64,000 nt of DNA, taken from the NCBI GenBank assembly GCA_019638015.1, contig JAHBUP010000001.1:3380424-3444423 (forward strand), given 5' to 3'. The stretch comes from Melioribacteraceae bacterium (GTDB taxonomy: Bacteria; Bacteroidota; Ignavibacteria; Ignavibacteriales; Melioribacteraceae). Shown here in pieces: positions 45,767 to 54,812 of this stretch. Both the position numbers and the translations under genes were made by a program. Positions within the stretch are counted from its first letter, which is position 1; every line of letters begins with the position of its first letter. Under the pieces are notes generated by a model. That model was given only the letters and a program-made list of their open reading frames with translations, was not told the DNA's origin and did no database searches.

Positions 45767-46723
45767 ATGCTTCAGCAAAAAGACTTAAAGGAATTTTACA
45801 CCGGAGATAAAATTACTTTGTTTCTGGTAGTGAATAAAATTGAAATAAAGGAAGCCAAAAGTGGAAAAGCATTTATTAATCTTGAGCTTCGAGACAGATC
45901 AGCGGTTCTTCCTGCAAAAATTTGGGATAATATAGATTCTTATTCAAAAAGTATTTCTGAAGGCTCTATAGTAAAAGTAGCCGGACAAATAGATGAATAT
46001 AATAATTCGCCACAGATTAAAATTGATAGGATAAGACCAGCCACCGAAGAGGATAATGTTAATTCTGAAGATTTTCTGCCAAAATCAACTCGAAGTTTAG
46101 ATGAAATGCTATCGGAACTAAATTATTTTATTGATTCGGTTCAAAATCAATTTTGCGTTACCTTATTAAAATACTTTTTTGAGGGGGATAACCTTCAAAG
46201 TTATATAAGAACCCCGGCGGGTAAATCATGGCATCATGCATATGTACATGGATTACTCGAGCACACTCTCGAGATTACGAAAATCTGCGAACTAATGTGT
46301 AAGATTCATCCCGAGATTAATTATGATATTTTAATTACCGGTGCGCTTCTTCATGATTTCGGTAAAACAGTTGAGTTGAGTAGTGATACAAAATTTGACT
46401 ATACAGATAAGGGAAAGCTTATAGGACATATAGTTATTTGTGCCATTGAGATTGAGAAAGCAGTCGAAAAAATTGAAAATTTCCCTTCTGATATAAAAGA
46501 TCATATTATTCATCTTGTACTGAGTCATCAAGGCAAATTGGAATTTGCATCCCCAGTTGAACCAAAAACTTTAGAAGCTATTGTACTTTATCAAGCGGAT
46601 GAATTAAGTGCAAAGACAAATGCCTACAAATCGGCGATTGAATCAGAGAAAAATAAGGGAAGCAACTGGACCAAATTTTTACCACTTGCCAACACCTCCC
46701 TTTTTATCCCATCGGAGAAATAA
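45767..46723 (+). CDS. YhaM-like 3'-5' exoribonuclease (OB-fold plus HD domain)
   Basis: The 318-residue protein has an N-terminal OB-fold nucleic-acid-binding domain (about residues 15-100, KAFINLELRDRSAVLPAKIW) and an HD phosphohydrolase domain. The metal ligands are visible in HHAYVHGLLEHTLEI, GALLHDFGKTVEL and LSHQGKLEFASPVEPKTLEA. This is the arrangement of YhaM/CBF1 exoribonucleases, which trim RNA or single-stranded DNA. AAGCCGG precedes the ATG weakly. Transcription with the TPR gene downstream (33 bp) is possible. Confidence 0.85.
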   Translation: MLQQKDLKEFYTGDKITLFLVVNKIEIKEAKSGKAFINLELRDRSAVLPAKIWDNIDSYSKSISEGSIVKVAGQIDEYNNSPQIKIDRIRPATEEDNVNSEDFLPKSTRSLDEMLSELNYFIDSVQNQFCVTLLKYFFEGDNLQSYIRTPAGKSWHHAYVHGLLEHTLEITKICELMCKIHPEINYDILITGALLHDFGKTVELSSDTKFDYTDKGKLIGHIVICAIEIEKAVEKIENFPSDIKDHIIHLVLSHQGKLEFASPVEPKTLEAIVLYQADELSAKTNAYKSAIESEKNKGSNWTKFLPLANTSLFIPSEK

Positions 46724-46756
46724 ATATTCAAAACAACAACTAAAAGAGGAAGTAAA

Positions 46757-47536
46757 ATGAAAAAAAACATTCTTTACATTATTGCCCTATTCCTCATTGC
46801 ATTAGTAAGTAATTCATTCTCTCAAACAGTTGAAAAATATATTGAAGATGCTGAAAAATTCTACAAAGAATTTAATAATGAAAAAGCTCTTGAGGTGCTT
46901 AAAAAAGCTGAATCAATTGATGCCAACAATTTTGATGTACTCTGGTTGCTATCAAGAACATATGTAGATATTGCAGATAAATTGCCAACAAGCACGAGTG
47001 AACAGGAAAAAGCACAGAGCAAGATGTTTGAGACAGCTTTAGAATATGCCGAGAAAGCAGTTAAAAAAGATGGTTCAAAATCAGCTGGATTGTTACGCCG
47101 GGCAATCGCTAATGGGAAGATAGCACTCTTTAAAGGAGTATTCTCCGTTGCGGGAGTTGTTAATTCTGTAAAAGCGGATGTTGAAAAGGCAATTCAATTA
47201 AATAATGGTGGCAATTTTGTTCAAGGTGTTGCCCACTATGTACTTGCAAGAACTCATGCCAGAACCAGTGAAAAATGGAAACCTGCTCGTTCAGTTCTAG
47301 GATTAGGTTGGGCAGATAATGAAATTGCGCTTAAAGAATTCAAAAAGGCAATTGAAATTTATCCCGGTTATATGATGTTTTATGTTGATTACGCTCTTTC
47401 ACTAATTCGTGAAGATGAATATGATACTGCAAGACAAATGTTAAACAAAGCATTGACTTGTCAATTTCAGCACCAGGACGATGAGAAAAGATTAGCAGAA
47501 GCTAAAAAGTTATTAGCTGAAATTAAAAATAAATAG
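46757..47536 (+). CDS. Exported TPR-like protein
   Basis: The 259-residue protein has a signal peptide (about residues 1-22, ending NSFSQ). It is otherwise helical, with TPR-like repeats near residues 25-60 (FNNEKALEVLKKAESIDANN), 95-120 and 190-250 (ALKEFKKAIEIYPGYMMFYV, YDTARQMLNKAL). It probably acts as a periplasmic scaffold; no specific role can be given. AAGAGGAAG precedes the ATG. A hairpin terminator follows at 47544. Confidence 0.65.
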   Translation: MKKNILYIIALFLIALVSNSFSQTVEKYIEDAEKFYKEFNNEKALEVLKKAESIDANNFDVLWLLSRTYVDIADKLPTSTSEQEKAQSKMFETALEYAEKAVKKDGSKSAGLLRRAIANGKIALFKGVFSVAGVVNSVKADVEKAIQLNNGGNFVQGVAHYVLARTHARTSEKWKPARSVLGLGWADNEIALKEFKKAIEIYPGYMMFYVDYALSLIREDEYDTARQMLNKALTCQFQHQDDEKRLAEAKKLLAEIKNK

Positions 47537-47543
47537 TTGAGTT

Positions 47544-47580
47544 GAAGCCGTCATATTAAACATTAAATTATGGCGGCTTC
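47544..47580 (+). terminator. Intrinsic terminator after the TPR gene
   Basis: GAAGCCGTCAT (47544-47554) pairs with ATGGCGGCTTC (47570-47580) with one wobble, followed by a short T-rich stretch. The right arm contains an ATG in frame with the sirtuin gene, which argues that this ATG is not the sirtuin start. Confidence 0.6.
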
Positions 47581-47623
47581 TCATTTCTTGATAAATAGAA
47601 CCTATCCAAAAAGAAGTATTGTA

Positions 47624-48352
47624 ATGAATTTCAAAACCGAATTCGTTGAAAAGTTAAAAAGCGCTAAGAAACTTGTCTTCTTTACCGGAGCGGGAATTTC
47701 CGCCGAAAGCGGTATCGCTACATTCCGCGGTGCAGATGGAATATGGAATAAAATGAAACCGGAGGAACTCGCAAGTTTTGATGCTTTCATGAAAAATCCA
47801 GACTTAGTTTGGCAGTGGTATCAACATCGAAGAGATATAATTCATAAAGTAGAGCCAAATGCCGGGCATTCTGCAATTGCAGAGCTGGAAAAATTTTTTG
47901 ATGTAACAGTGGTAACTCAAAATGTAGACAATTTACACGCCAGAGCCGGTAGTAAAAAAATTTATGAGCTTCATGGCAACATTGAAAGAAACTTTTGTGT
48001 TCATTGCAAAACATTTTATTATGATATTAATTTTGAAAATTCACAAAACGTCCCTATCTGCTCAAAGTGCGGTGGAATGATTAGGCCCGATGTTGTTTGG
48101 TTTGGTGAGAATTTGCCACAAGATCAATTTAGCGCGAGTGAAATTGCGGCTGAGTGGAGCGATATTTGTTTTGTAGTTGGTACAAGCGCAGTTGTATATC
48201 CCGCAGCATATATTCCCCAGCAAGCAAAGAGAGCGGGTTCTTATTTAGTAGAGATCAATATTGAACCTACAGAATTATCCCCCTATGCAGATTATTCGAT
48301 ATATGGAAAAGCAGGAGAAATTTTACCCCAGCTAGTTAGCATAATTCAATAA
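47624..48352 (+). CDS. cobB: NAD-dependent protein deacylase, sirtuin class III
   Basis: The sirtuin removes acyl groups from lysines using NAD. From the ATG at 47624 it has 242 residues, a normal CobB length; the longer form from 47570 begins inside a terminator stem. Motifs are FFTGAGISAESGIATFRG, TQNVDNLHARAGS, catalytic His117 in YELHGN, and zinc cysteines 125/128 and 146/149. Tyr66 and Arg69 in WYQHRRD match the pair that gives SIRT5/CobB enzymes preference for succinyl and malonyl groups. It stands alone. Confidence 0.9.
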   Translation: MNFKTEFVEKLKSAKKLVFFTGAGISAESGIATFRGADGIWNKMKPEELASFDAFMKNPDLVWQWYQHRRDIIHKVEPNAGHSAIAELEKFFDVTVVTQNVDNLHARAGSKKIYELHGNIERNFCVHCKTFYYDINFENSQNVPICSKCGGMIRPDVVWFGENLPQDQFSASEIAAEWSDICFVVGTSAVVYPAAYIPQQAKRAGSYLVEINIEPTELSPYADYSIYGKAGEILPQLVSIIQ

Positions 48353-48670
48353 TTTTTTAATGCTCATTCATGTATAATAAAGTTTTTTATCCCAATTTAA
48401 AGTTTTCTTACAGATATAGAATATTGGTAAAAGTATATTATCTTTGAGCCATAATTTTTCTACTAATAATTCTTATTTACTCTTATGCGCTTATTCTCTT
48501 TTCCTCTCCCTAATTTATTAAGACCAACTTATTCTAATCCTTTTAACGCTCAAGTCAAAAAAATCAATTTAATAACAAAGACAGTAGTGGTAATTCTTTG
48601 TTTTTCACAGTTTAATCTGCAACAAACTTTTTTCATAAAAAATCAATTCAATTAACCAAAGGAGTACAAT
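48353..48670. other. 318-bp non-coding region before the barrel gene
   Basis: No open frame or RNA structure worth naming is seen here. The stretch is AT-rich. TATCTTTG (48439-48446) matches the FCB -7 box TAnnTTTG but has no clear -33 partner. AAAGGAGT just before 48671 is the ribosome binding site of the next gene. Confidence 0.4.
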
Positions 48671-49156
48671 ATGAGAAGATTCATCGCAGTATTAGCGTTT
48701 GTTTTATTAACAGTTGGTATTACCAGCGCACAGGGAATTAAAGTGGGTGGCGGTCTTTCATACGCAAATGATATTAATAGTATCGGCTTGCGTGTTGATG
48801 GAGTTTATTCAATAAATAAAGATATTGCAGCTGGAGCTACCGCTACATATTATTTAGAAAAAGATGGTCTTTCCTGGTTTGTTTTTGATATTAATGGTCA
48901 ATATAATTTCCTTAAACAAGATGATATGATTGTGTACGGATTAGCCGGCTTAAATATGACAATGTGGAACCTTTCTTTAGATTTAGGTTTTCTTGGAAAA
49001 GTAGAGACTTCCGGAACAGATACTGGAATTAATATTGGTGCCGGTGCCCGCAAAAAAATGGGAGATAAGCTGGAACTGTTTGGAGAAGTTAAATATGTAG
49101 CAAGCGGTGCTGGGTTTTTCTCCGTTGGCGCTGGTGTTCTTTTTCCAATAAACTAA
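48671..49156 (+). CDS. Small outer-membrane beta-barrel protein
   Basis: The 161-residue protein has a signal peptide (about residues 1-20, ending ITSAQ). Alternating-hydrophobicity strands follow (VGGGLSYAND, GLRVDGVYSI, AAGATATYYL, WFVFDINGQYNF, INIGAGARKKMG, ELFGEVKYV), ending FSVGAGVLFPIN. It is an OmpA-like or 'outer membrane beta-barrel' fold of eight strands by length. There is a strong ribosome binding site (AAAGGAGT), a long leader region and a clean terminator, so it is monocistronic and probably well expressed. Its role is unknown. Confidence 0.75.
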   Translation: MRRFIAVLAFVLLTVGITSAQGIKVGGGLSYANDINSIGLRVDGVYSINKDIAAGATATYYLEKDGLSWFVFDINGQYNFLKQDDMIVYGLAGLNMTMWNLSLDLGFLGKVETSGTDTGINIGAGARKKMGDKLELFGEVKYVASGAGFFSVGAGVLFPIN

Positions 49157-49173
49157 AATTGTAGTTTATTAAT

Positions 49174-49209
49174 AAAAACCGGGATGGTGAAAATCTGTCC
49201 CGGTTTTTT
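49174..49209 (+). terminator. Intrinsic terminator
   Basis: AAAAACCGGGA (49174-49184) pairs perfectly with TCCCGGTTTTT (49198-49208), ending in a T-run. It lies just after the barrel gene. The A-rich left arm would also act for the minus-strand gene. Confidence 0.85.
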
Positions 49210-49269
49210 ATTTATCTAATTTAAATTAGGAGAGTTTAATATCTTCATCCCACGATAAAATCTATCATG

Positions 49270-51282
49270 TTAATAATGTTGATTTAAAATGTTTTTTGAA
49301 CCTTTTTTCGCAATCGCGGAACTTTCTCCAATTTTAAATCTCGAAATTAATTCTTGTAGATTAATCGTTAATCTGCTTAAATCTTCGGAAGCACGAGCAA
49401 TCTGTTGAATTCCAGCGGAGCTTTCCTGGGCAACATTATTAATCCCTTCAATATTTCTACTAATCTGCTCTGCTGTTGCACTCTCTTCCTCGCTTGCGGC
49501 GGCAACTCGTGTTACCAGATCAACAACTTCATCTGAACCTTGAATTATTAATGCTAGCGATTGCCCCGCTTTATCAGCAAATGCTTTTCCCTTTTCAACT
49601 TCCCGGGTACCTTCTTTAATAGATACAACGGCATTCTGGGTTTCTTTTTGAATTTGATTAATCATTGAGGCAATTTCTTTTGTAGCCTTTGTTGTTCGTT
49701 CAGCAAGTTTTCTAACTTCATCGGCAACAACAGCAAATCCTCTTCCTTGCTCACCGGCTCTTGCGGCTTCAATTGCAGCATTAAGTGCTAATAAATTTGT
49801 CTGATCAGCAATATCATCAATTACTTGAATTATCTCACCGATTTTGTGACTGCTTTCGCCGAGAGCTTCAACAGTTACAGCTGATTGTTGAACCACCTGT
49901 GCAACTTTATTCATCTCTTCAATAGTTTGATTAACTACATTTCCTCCTTCCTTAGCAATATTACCAGCGTTTTTTGCGGCCTCGGCGGCAAGTGCCGAAT
50001 TTCTTGTTGTATCTAAAATTGTGCGGGTCATTTCTTCAACTGCGCTTGCAACTTCATTAGTCTGACTGCTCTGTTCCTGCGCGCCCGCTGCCATCTCTTC
50101 ACTGCTGCTAGAAATTTGATTGCTGGCGCTCGCTGTTGCCTGTATTGCCCCATTAACTTCCGACATCGCGCTTGCGAAACTTGCGGCTAATCCATTTATA
50201 CTTTCCTTAATTATCGCAAAATCACCGGAATATTTTCCATCCATCCTTGCGGTTAAATCTCCTTCAGAAATATTTTTAAGCACTACACTCGATTCATGAA
50301 TTGGTCCAATTACCGCTTCTAAAGTTGAATTAACACCAACAACAATTTCCTTAAAATCACCGCTATGTTTATTACTGTCAGCTCTCTTGTTTAAATCACC
50401 TTGAAGGGCGGCATTTGTTAGTGTTCTTAAATCTTCAACAAGTCTTTTTAAACTATTTTTTATAGTTTGAAATGAATTTCCAAGAACATCTTTGTCAGAT
50501 AACAAAACAATATCTTCGGAAAAATTCCCTTCAGCAAAGTGTGCGCCCAAATTCGCTCTCTCTTTCATACTTATTTGAAGATTAACCAGTGCATTATTTA
50601 GTTTTCCAATCTCATCACCTCTTTCCGATCTCTCAACATCAGTGATTTCGCCGAAGGATAACTTTTCAATATTATCAACTGATTTTTCAAGATCGGTAAC
50701 AATATTCTTTTTAAGGAAGAACATTGACATAAGATATGCGAACACTATTGTAGCTAAGGCGAGCAGTATTGCTATTAATCTTTGAGAAGCTAAATCAGCA
50801 TGCATTTTTTCCAGGGAGTAACGAATACTAACAATTGCAAGTGGATCCCCATCATTGCTCTCATGACAACTGCTGCAGCTTTCACTTGATAGGATCGGTT
50901 CGATGCTTCTGAGGTTTTCTTGATCTTTGAATATCCCTTCAGACAAACTTCCTTTTTTTGATTTAAGAACCGCAAGTTCTTCTTGATCTAATTTCGCTTC
51001 AGAGCCACTTTTTATTTTATCGGTAGCTGTGATACGAAGTTCGAGTAAGCTTTCGGTATCTTTAACTTTTTCAATGTACGGGCTTATATCATCCGCACCC
51101 AACTCCATTGCGAATGATACAGATTTGATCATTGTTGAACTCAAATTGTGAAGTTCTTCCTCTACAGTCTCTGATTGAGATCTGCTTTGTAATACTAACA
51201 AAATTGTGATCATAATGGTGAGTGTTACTATCAAACTCGCAGAAATTATGATCCCCACTTTTTTGGAAATAGACAGCTTCAT
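49270..51282 (-). CDS. Methyl-accepting chemotaxis protein with periplasmic haem-c motif
   Basis: The 670-residue receptor has a first transmembrane helix (about residues 9-31), a periplasmic domain of about 135 residues, a second helix (168-190), HAMP segments and a cytoplasmic signalling domain with the invariant hairpin tip [17 protein letters not shown]. The periplasmic part carries CSSCH (Cys136, Cys139, His140), a c-type haem attachment motif. This suggests redox or gas (NO, O2, CO) sensing. No CheR-binding pentapeptide ends the protein. No other chemotaxis gene is in the window. A sigma-70-like promoter lies at 51310-51338. Confidence 0.9.
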   Translation of the reverse strand: MKLSISKKVGIIISASLIVTLTIMITILLVLQSRSQSETVEEELHNLSSTMIKSVSFAMELGADDISPYIEKVKDTESLLELRITATDKIKSGSEAKLDQEELAVLKSKKGSLSEGIFKDQENLRSIEPILSSESCSSCHESNDGDPLAIVSIRYSLEKMHADLASQRLIAILLALATIVFAYLMSMFFLKKNIVTDLEKSVDNIEKLSFGEITDVERSERGDEIGKLNNALVNLQISMKERANLGAHFAEGNFSEDIVLLSDKDVLGNSFQTIKNSLKRLVEDLRTLTNAALQGDLNKRADSNKHSGDFKEIVVGVNSTLEAVIGPIHESSVVLKNISEGDLTARMDGKYSGDFAIIKESINGLAASFASAMSEVNGAIQATASASNQISSSSEEMAAGAQEQSSQTNEVASAVEEMTRTILDTTRNSALAAEAAKNAGNIAKEGGNVVNQTIEEMNKVAQVVQQSAVTVEALGESSHKIGEIIQVIDDIADQTNLLALNAAIEAARAGEQGRGFAVVADEVRKLAERTTKATKEIASMINQIQKETQNAVVSIKEGTREVEKGKAFADKAGQSLALIIQGSDEVVDLVTRVAAASEEESATAEQISRNIEGINNVAQESSAGIQQIARASEDLSRLTINLQELISRFKIGESSAIAKKGSKNILNQHY

Positions 51283-51592
51283 ATATGCCTCAAAAATTAA
51301 ATTGTTTGCTTTATATTGTTGTGGCTTCTGTCTGTTAAATTTTTAGGTAACAGTATCCAGAGCAGTTTTATAGCAACCAATTATTTCTTTTACTTCGGTT
51401 ATTATAAAGTGATTTTTCACAGTATATAATCGGAAGGATCTTGGGTTTGTTTAATCTTAAATATCATTTTTTTTATTAATTAAAGAATATTTTATAATTG
51501 TTAATTCTCAGTGGTCTTTTAGTAGAGATTTGGATTGAAGTTATTTCTCTTCAAGCGGGAAATGACAAACTTTATATATTACAACAATTCGA
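51283..51592. other. 310-bp non-coding region between queD and the chemotaxis receptor
   Basis: Apart from the receptor's promoter at 51310-51338, the region is AT-rich and without an open frame. A short TTGAAG/CTTCAA hairpin (51535-51554) lies just after queD but has no U-tract. I see nothing else. Confidence 0.4.
51310..51338 (-). promoter_or_regulatory. Sigma-70-like promoter of the chemotaxis receptor
   Basis: On the minus strand, TTAACA (51338-51333) and TATAAA (51315-51310) are separated by exactly 17 bp. The expected start of transcription is about 20 bp before the receptor's ATG, leaving room for its GAGG ribosome binding site. Confidence 0.45.
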
Positions 51593-52015
51593 TTAATCTA
51601 TATTAATATTAATTTCCTCTTCAGCATATGTGTTTTCCGTTTCAAGTACTTTTACTTTAATGGTAGTAATATTGCCGGGCAGACTAGATTCCTTGATTTT
51701 CTTTAGCAGATAAATGCAGATATTCTCTGCGGTTGATTGAAAATCAACAATAACTTTACGTGAATTTATTTTATCTAAAAATTCAATTACTTCGGTATCT
51801 TTGGAAAATACCATGAATGAGTGATCGAGTTCATCAATAATGGGTTGAATTATTGTCTTCATATCATAGTAATCGAGTACCATACCATTTTTATCTGGCT
51901 CACCGGTTAATTCAACCATACATTTGTATGAGTGGCCATGCAAATTTTTGCACTTACCTTCATGAAATGGAAGTCTATGCCCCATTTCCCAATTATATTC
52001 TTTCGCAATTTTCAT
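51593..52015 (-). CDS. queD: 6-carboxy-5,6,7,8-tetrahydropterin synthase
   Basis: QueD makes 6-carboxytetrahydropterin, the second step to queuosine and other 7-deazaguanines. The 140-residue protein has zinc ligands His13, His26 and His28 (in GHRLPFHEG and CKNLHGHSY), with Cys22 as the catalytic cysteine. The later DELDHSFMVF and STAENICIYLL fit the family. Its start overlaps the queE stop (TAATG), so the two are translationally coupled. queC and queF are not in the window. Confidence 0.9.
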   Translation of the reverse strand: MKIAKEYNWEMGHRLPFHEGKCKNLHGHSYKCMVELTGEPDKNGMVLDYYDMKTIIQPIIDELDHSFMVFSKDTEVIEFLDKINSRKVIVDFQSTAENICIYLLKKIKESSLPGNITTIKVKVLETENTYAEEEININID

Positions 52016-52653
52016 TAGACACCCTTCTTTTTAGGATCCCAAATATACTTATGCATTTGTAGTTGGAATCGTACATTTAAATTATCTTCTAAAATCCAAT
52101 TAATCAGCGTAACCGGTTCCAACTTCCCAAAGACAACGGAAAACAAAACCGGGTATTTTCTGGTTAAGTTATATTTTTCAATTATACTTTTAGTCCAATC
52201 ATAATCTTCTCTTGTGCCGATCACAAATTTAACTTCATCAGTTGGTTTTATGTATTCAAGATTATCATAAAGGTTTTTTTTCATCATTTTACTTGAAGGA
52301 CATTTCAGATCAAGAATAATCATAACTCTTTTATCTATTTCTTTAATTGGTAAACTGCCCCCGGTTTCGAGCATCACATCATATCCTTGATCGCAAAGTT
52401 GTTTCATTAATTCTAGTGATTCGGCTTGGAAAAGTGGCTCGCCGCCGGTGATTTCAACCAACTTACAATCATACTTTTTAACTTCATCAATAATTTCAGA
52501 AATTTGCATCTCCTTCCCCTCATAAAAAGCATACTCGGAATCGCAATAAGTGCAACGGAGATTACAATAGGTTAATCGTACAAAAGTGCAGGGTAACCCG
52601 GCTTTTGAGCTTTCCCCCTGAATTGATTTATATATTTCATTAATTTTTATCAA
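52015..52653 (-). CDS. queE: 7-carboxy-7-deazaguanine synthase (radical SAM)
   Basis: QueE rearranges carboxytetrahydropterin to 7-carboxy-7-deazaguanine. The 212-residue protein has NEIYKSIQGESSKAGLPCTF and the CxxxCxxC cluster YCNLRCTYC (Cys30, Cys34, Cys37). EITGGEPLFQ (SAM-binding GGEP) and LETGGSLPI follow. Length and motifs are normal. It is first in a two-gene unit with queD. Confidence 0.92.
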   Translation of the reverse strand: MIKINEIYKSIQGESSKAGLPCTFVRLTYCNLRCTYCDSEYAFYEGKEMQISEIIDEVKKYDCKLVEITGGEPLFQAESLELMKQLCDQGYDVMLETGGSLPIKEIDKRVMIILDLKCPSSKMMKKNLYDNLEYIKPTDEVKFVIGTREDYDWTKSIIEKYNLTRKYPVLFSVVFGKLEPVTLINWILEDNLNVRFQLQMHKYIWDPKKKGV

Positions 52654-52707
52654 TTATATACTTATTGTGAGGGTGCAAAAATAGTAATTGTTTTGATTAA
52701 ATAATTG

Positions 52708-52875
52708 TTAGTTTGGTTTTAGAGAATCAAAGGTGCAGTGTTCGGTGGAGGTTCCAACATCTCTTTTTAGCTTAAAATTAAAACATTTTGCGGGTAACAG
52801 TTCAAACCTGTCACCGGTTTTAATGATTGCCCAACCAACAGAGATATTCCCTTCCCAAAATTGATTTGATTCCAA
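52708..52875 (-). CDS. Possible small ORF (55 residues), unrecognised
   Basis: A 55-codon frame from a TTG at 52875 to TAA at 52708 reads like protein (contains FWEGNISVGWAIIKTGDRF and KLKRDVGTSTEHCTFD). It lies between queE and rpsT on the minus strand, where no other gene fits. There is no ATG and no clear ribosome binding site. It may be a gene remnant, a real small protein, or chance. Confidence 0.25.
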   Translation of the reverse strand: MESNQFWEGNISVGWAIIKTGDRFELLPAKCFNFKLKRDVGTSTEHCTFDSLKPN

Positions 52876-52928
52876 TGACTGATAATTCTATATTTACGGT
52901 CAATTTTTAACAAATTAAGGTCTATTTA

Positions 52929-53192
52929 ATGGCTAATCACAAATCAGCTAAAAAAAGAGTAAGAACTAACGCAAAAAAAGCAGTTAGAAATAAAGCGGCA
53001 TTATCGAAAGTTAAGACACTTATTAAAAAAGTATATGCTACCGAAGAACCAGAACAAGCTAAAGTTACTTTGAAAGAAGCGGTTTCATTTTTAGATAAAA
53101 CTGCAGGTAAAGGAAGAATTCATAAAAATAACGTTGCAAGAAAAAAATCAGCACTAACCCGTCACGTAAATAAATTAACAGCGGCAAAATAA
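52929..53192 (+). CDS. rpsT: 30S ribosomal protein S20
   Basis: The 87-residue, very basic protein starts MANHKSAKKRVRTNAKKAVR and contains the conserved GRIHKNNVARKKSALTRHVN near its end, both S20 signatures. It binds 16S rRNA in small-subunit assembly. TTAAGG precedes the ATG. It is monocistronic with a strong terminator directly after it, as is common for rpsT. Confidence 0.97.
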   Translation: MANHKSAKKRVRTNAKKAVRNKAALSKVKTLIKKVYATEEPEQAKVTLKEAVSFLDKTAGKGRIHKNNVARKKSALTRHVNKLTAAK

Positions 53193-53198
53193 TTGTAC

Positions 53199-53227
53199 AA
53201 AAAGGCAGTCGTAACGACTGCTTTTTT
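53199..53227 (+). terminator. Intrinsic terminator after rpsT
   Basis: AAAAAGGCAGTCG pairs with CGACTGCTTTTTT around a 3-base TAA loop (core stem 53205-53211 with 53215-53221) and ends in a T-run. It borders the convergent GlmU-like gene, whose stop is at 53226, so it may end both transcripts. Confidence 0.85.
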
Positions 53228-54725
53228 ATTTTTCTCTAATTGCTTCAGTCCCCTCCATAATTTCGGCAAAATTCTTAACGGAAAATCTTTCCCCTTTATA
53301 ATTAGTTGGTTTTAACAGATTTTTTTTACAAATAACAGAGTTTTCTATATCGAAGTTAGAGTCAATTATTGAGCCGAAAATATTTGAGATCCCTTTAATT
53401 TTACAGTTATCATTAATTTTGGTTGGATATGTATCGCTTCCAGAAATTTTCACCAAACTGCCAACAATCGAATTTTCTCCTATCTCAACATTACCGGTTA
53501 TAGAATTACCGCTATAGATTTCACAATTTTTATTAATGATAATTCTTTGCCCATAGTAACATGAAATATTACAATTTTCATGTATTATCGAATTTTCTTT
53601 AATTTCAACATTTCCCTCTATTCTGGTATTTCTCTTAATTTTTACCCCGGGTTCTAGTTTAACATATTTACCTACATACACTCCCTTACCAATAATTACA
53701 TCAAGTACAGTCCCTTCAGCATCCTTCAGAACTAATTCTTCAACAACATCCTCATGAATAAAAAAATCATTCGGGTCATCTATTGTAATTATATCCTTCA
53801 ATTTTTCATAGACGTTTTTCTTCACAATCTCATTCATTTCCAGCAATACAGATTTATTATTAAAACCCATAACGACATATTGTTTTAATGGGCTAACCGC
53901 TCCCACGCTATAATTATGTTTATTAAAAATATCAATAAGATCAGTCAGGTAAATCTCATTCTGAACATTATTACTGCCTAATTTATTGATCAATTCATTA
54001 AGGGGTTTACACTTAAAAGCAAACACTCCCGAATTATATTCTCTATTGTTTATCAATTCAGATTTTGTAAACGCATACACTCTTTCGTTAAACTCAGCCA
54101 AATATGGAGTGTTTTCATCCAGGCTGAGAATATCTTTGAATTCTTTAATTTCGATTACTCTACCCGAATCTGGAGATGGATTTCCATTCTTATCATTTTC
54201 CTTAACTCTAATTATTCTACCATAATAGTTATCCTCAACAGCTCCCTCAAAAATTCCTGTAAGCACCATCATATCAGAATTTGAATTATTAAATTCATCA
54301 TGGAAAAATCTGATTGAATCTTTATCAATTAAACCCATATCCCCAGGGAACACATAAACATGTCCATCATAATTTTCACTAATATTTAATAATCCTATTT
54401 GAACCGCGTGCCCAGTTCCATGCTGTACTTCCTGATATGCGAATGATTGCGATTTTTTCTTGCCGAGAGTTTTAATAACCTCGTGGGCTTTGATTCCGAC
54501 AACAATAATAATATTCACATCCGAAAAACCTAGAAGGCATGCATTGGCAACTCTTTCAACAGTTGGAACTTCCCAAATTTTATGCAGCATTTTTGAAGTA
54601 TTTGATTTGATTCTTTTCCCGTGCCCCGCTGCAAGAATTATTGCTGTATTTTTGTTGTTATGCTCAAATTGTGTGGAATATGATTTTAAGAGATTTGATA
54701 ATGTTTCGTCAGTGTGATTGTTCAT
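53226..54725 (-). CDS. GlmU-like nucleotidyltransferase with left-handed beta-helix, no acetyltransferase tail
   Basis: The 499-residue protein has a 25-residue N-terminal extension, then a sugar nucleotidyltransferase domain (AIILAAGHGKRIKSNTSK at 28-45, QEVQHGTGHAVQ, YVFPGDMGL). A left-handed beta-helix of hexapeptide repeats follows (about 340-480: GVKIKRNTRIEGNVEIKENS and so on). This layout is that of GlmU, which makes UDP-GlcNAc. The C-terminal acetyltransferase site of bifunctional GlmU is not recognisable, and the end (SVKNFAEIMEGTEAIREK) is different. It may therefore be monofunctional or act on another sugar phosphate. Confidence 0.75.
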   Translation of the reverse strand: MNNHTDETLSNLLKSYSTQFEHNNKNTAIILAAGHGKRIKSNTSKMLHKIWEVPTVERVANACLLGFSDVNIIIVVGIKAHEVIKTLGKKKSQSFAYQEVQHGTGHAVQIGLLNISENYDGHVYVFPGDMGLIDKDSIRFFHDEFNNSNSDMMVLTGIFEGAVEDNYYGRIIRVKENDKNGNPSPDSGRVIEIKEFKDILSLDENTPYLAEFNERVYAFTKSELINNREYNSGVFAFKCKPLNELINKLGSNNVQNEIYLTDLIDIFNKHNYSVGAVSPLKQYVVMGFNNKSVLLEMNEIVKKNVYEKLKDIITIDDPNDFFIHEDVVEELVLKDAEGTVLDVIIGKGVYVGKYVKLEPGVKIKRNTRIEGNVEIKENSIIHENCNISCYYGQRIIINKNCEIYSGNSITGNVEIGENSIVGSLVKISGSDTYPTKINDNCKIKGISNIFGSIIDSNFDIENSVICKKNLLKPTNYKGERFSVKNFAEIMEGTEAIREK

Positions 54726-54812
54726 CTATGCCCTCAATAAAATTAAGTAGTTAAACAAACTTAAGAAATTACGATAATAATAGTTATAAATGTATCTTTT
54801 GGGAGAATTGCC

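Noticed and set aside
47570..47623. Upstream ATG start for the sirtuin
   Set aside because: The ATG is in the right arm of a hairpin terminator and adds 18 residues not expected of CobB; the ATG at 47624 gives the normal length.
52790..52820. tRNA T-arm-like hairpin GGTAACAG-TTCAAAC-CTGTCACC
   Set aside because: Only one arm is present; no acceptor, D or anticodon stem can be built around it, and the same bases fit a protein-like minus-strand frame.
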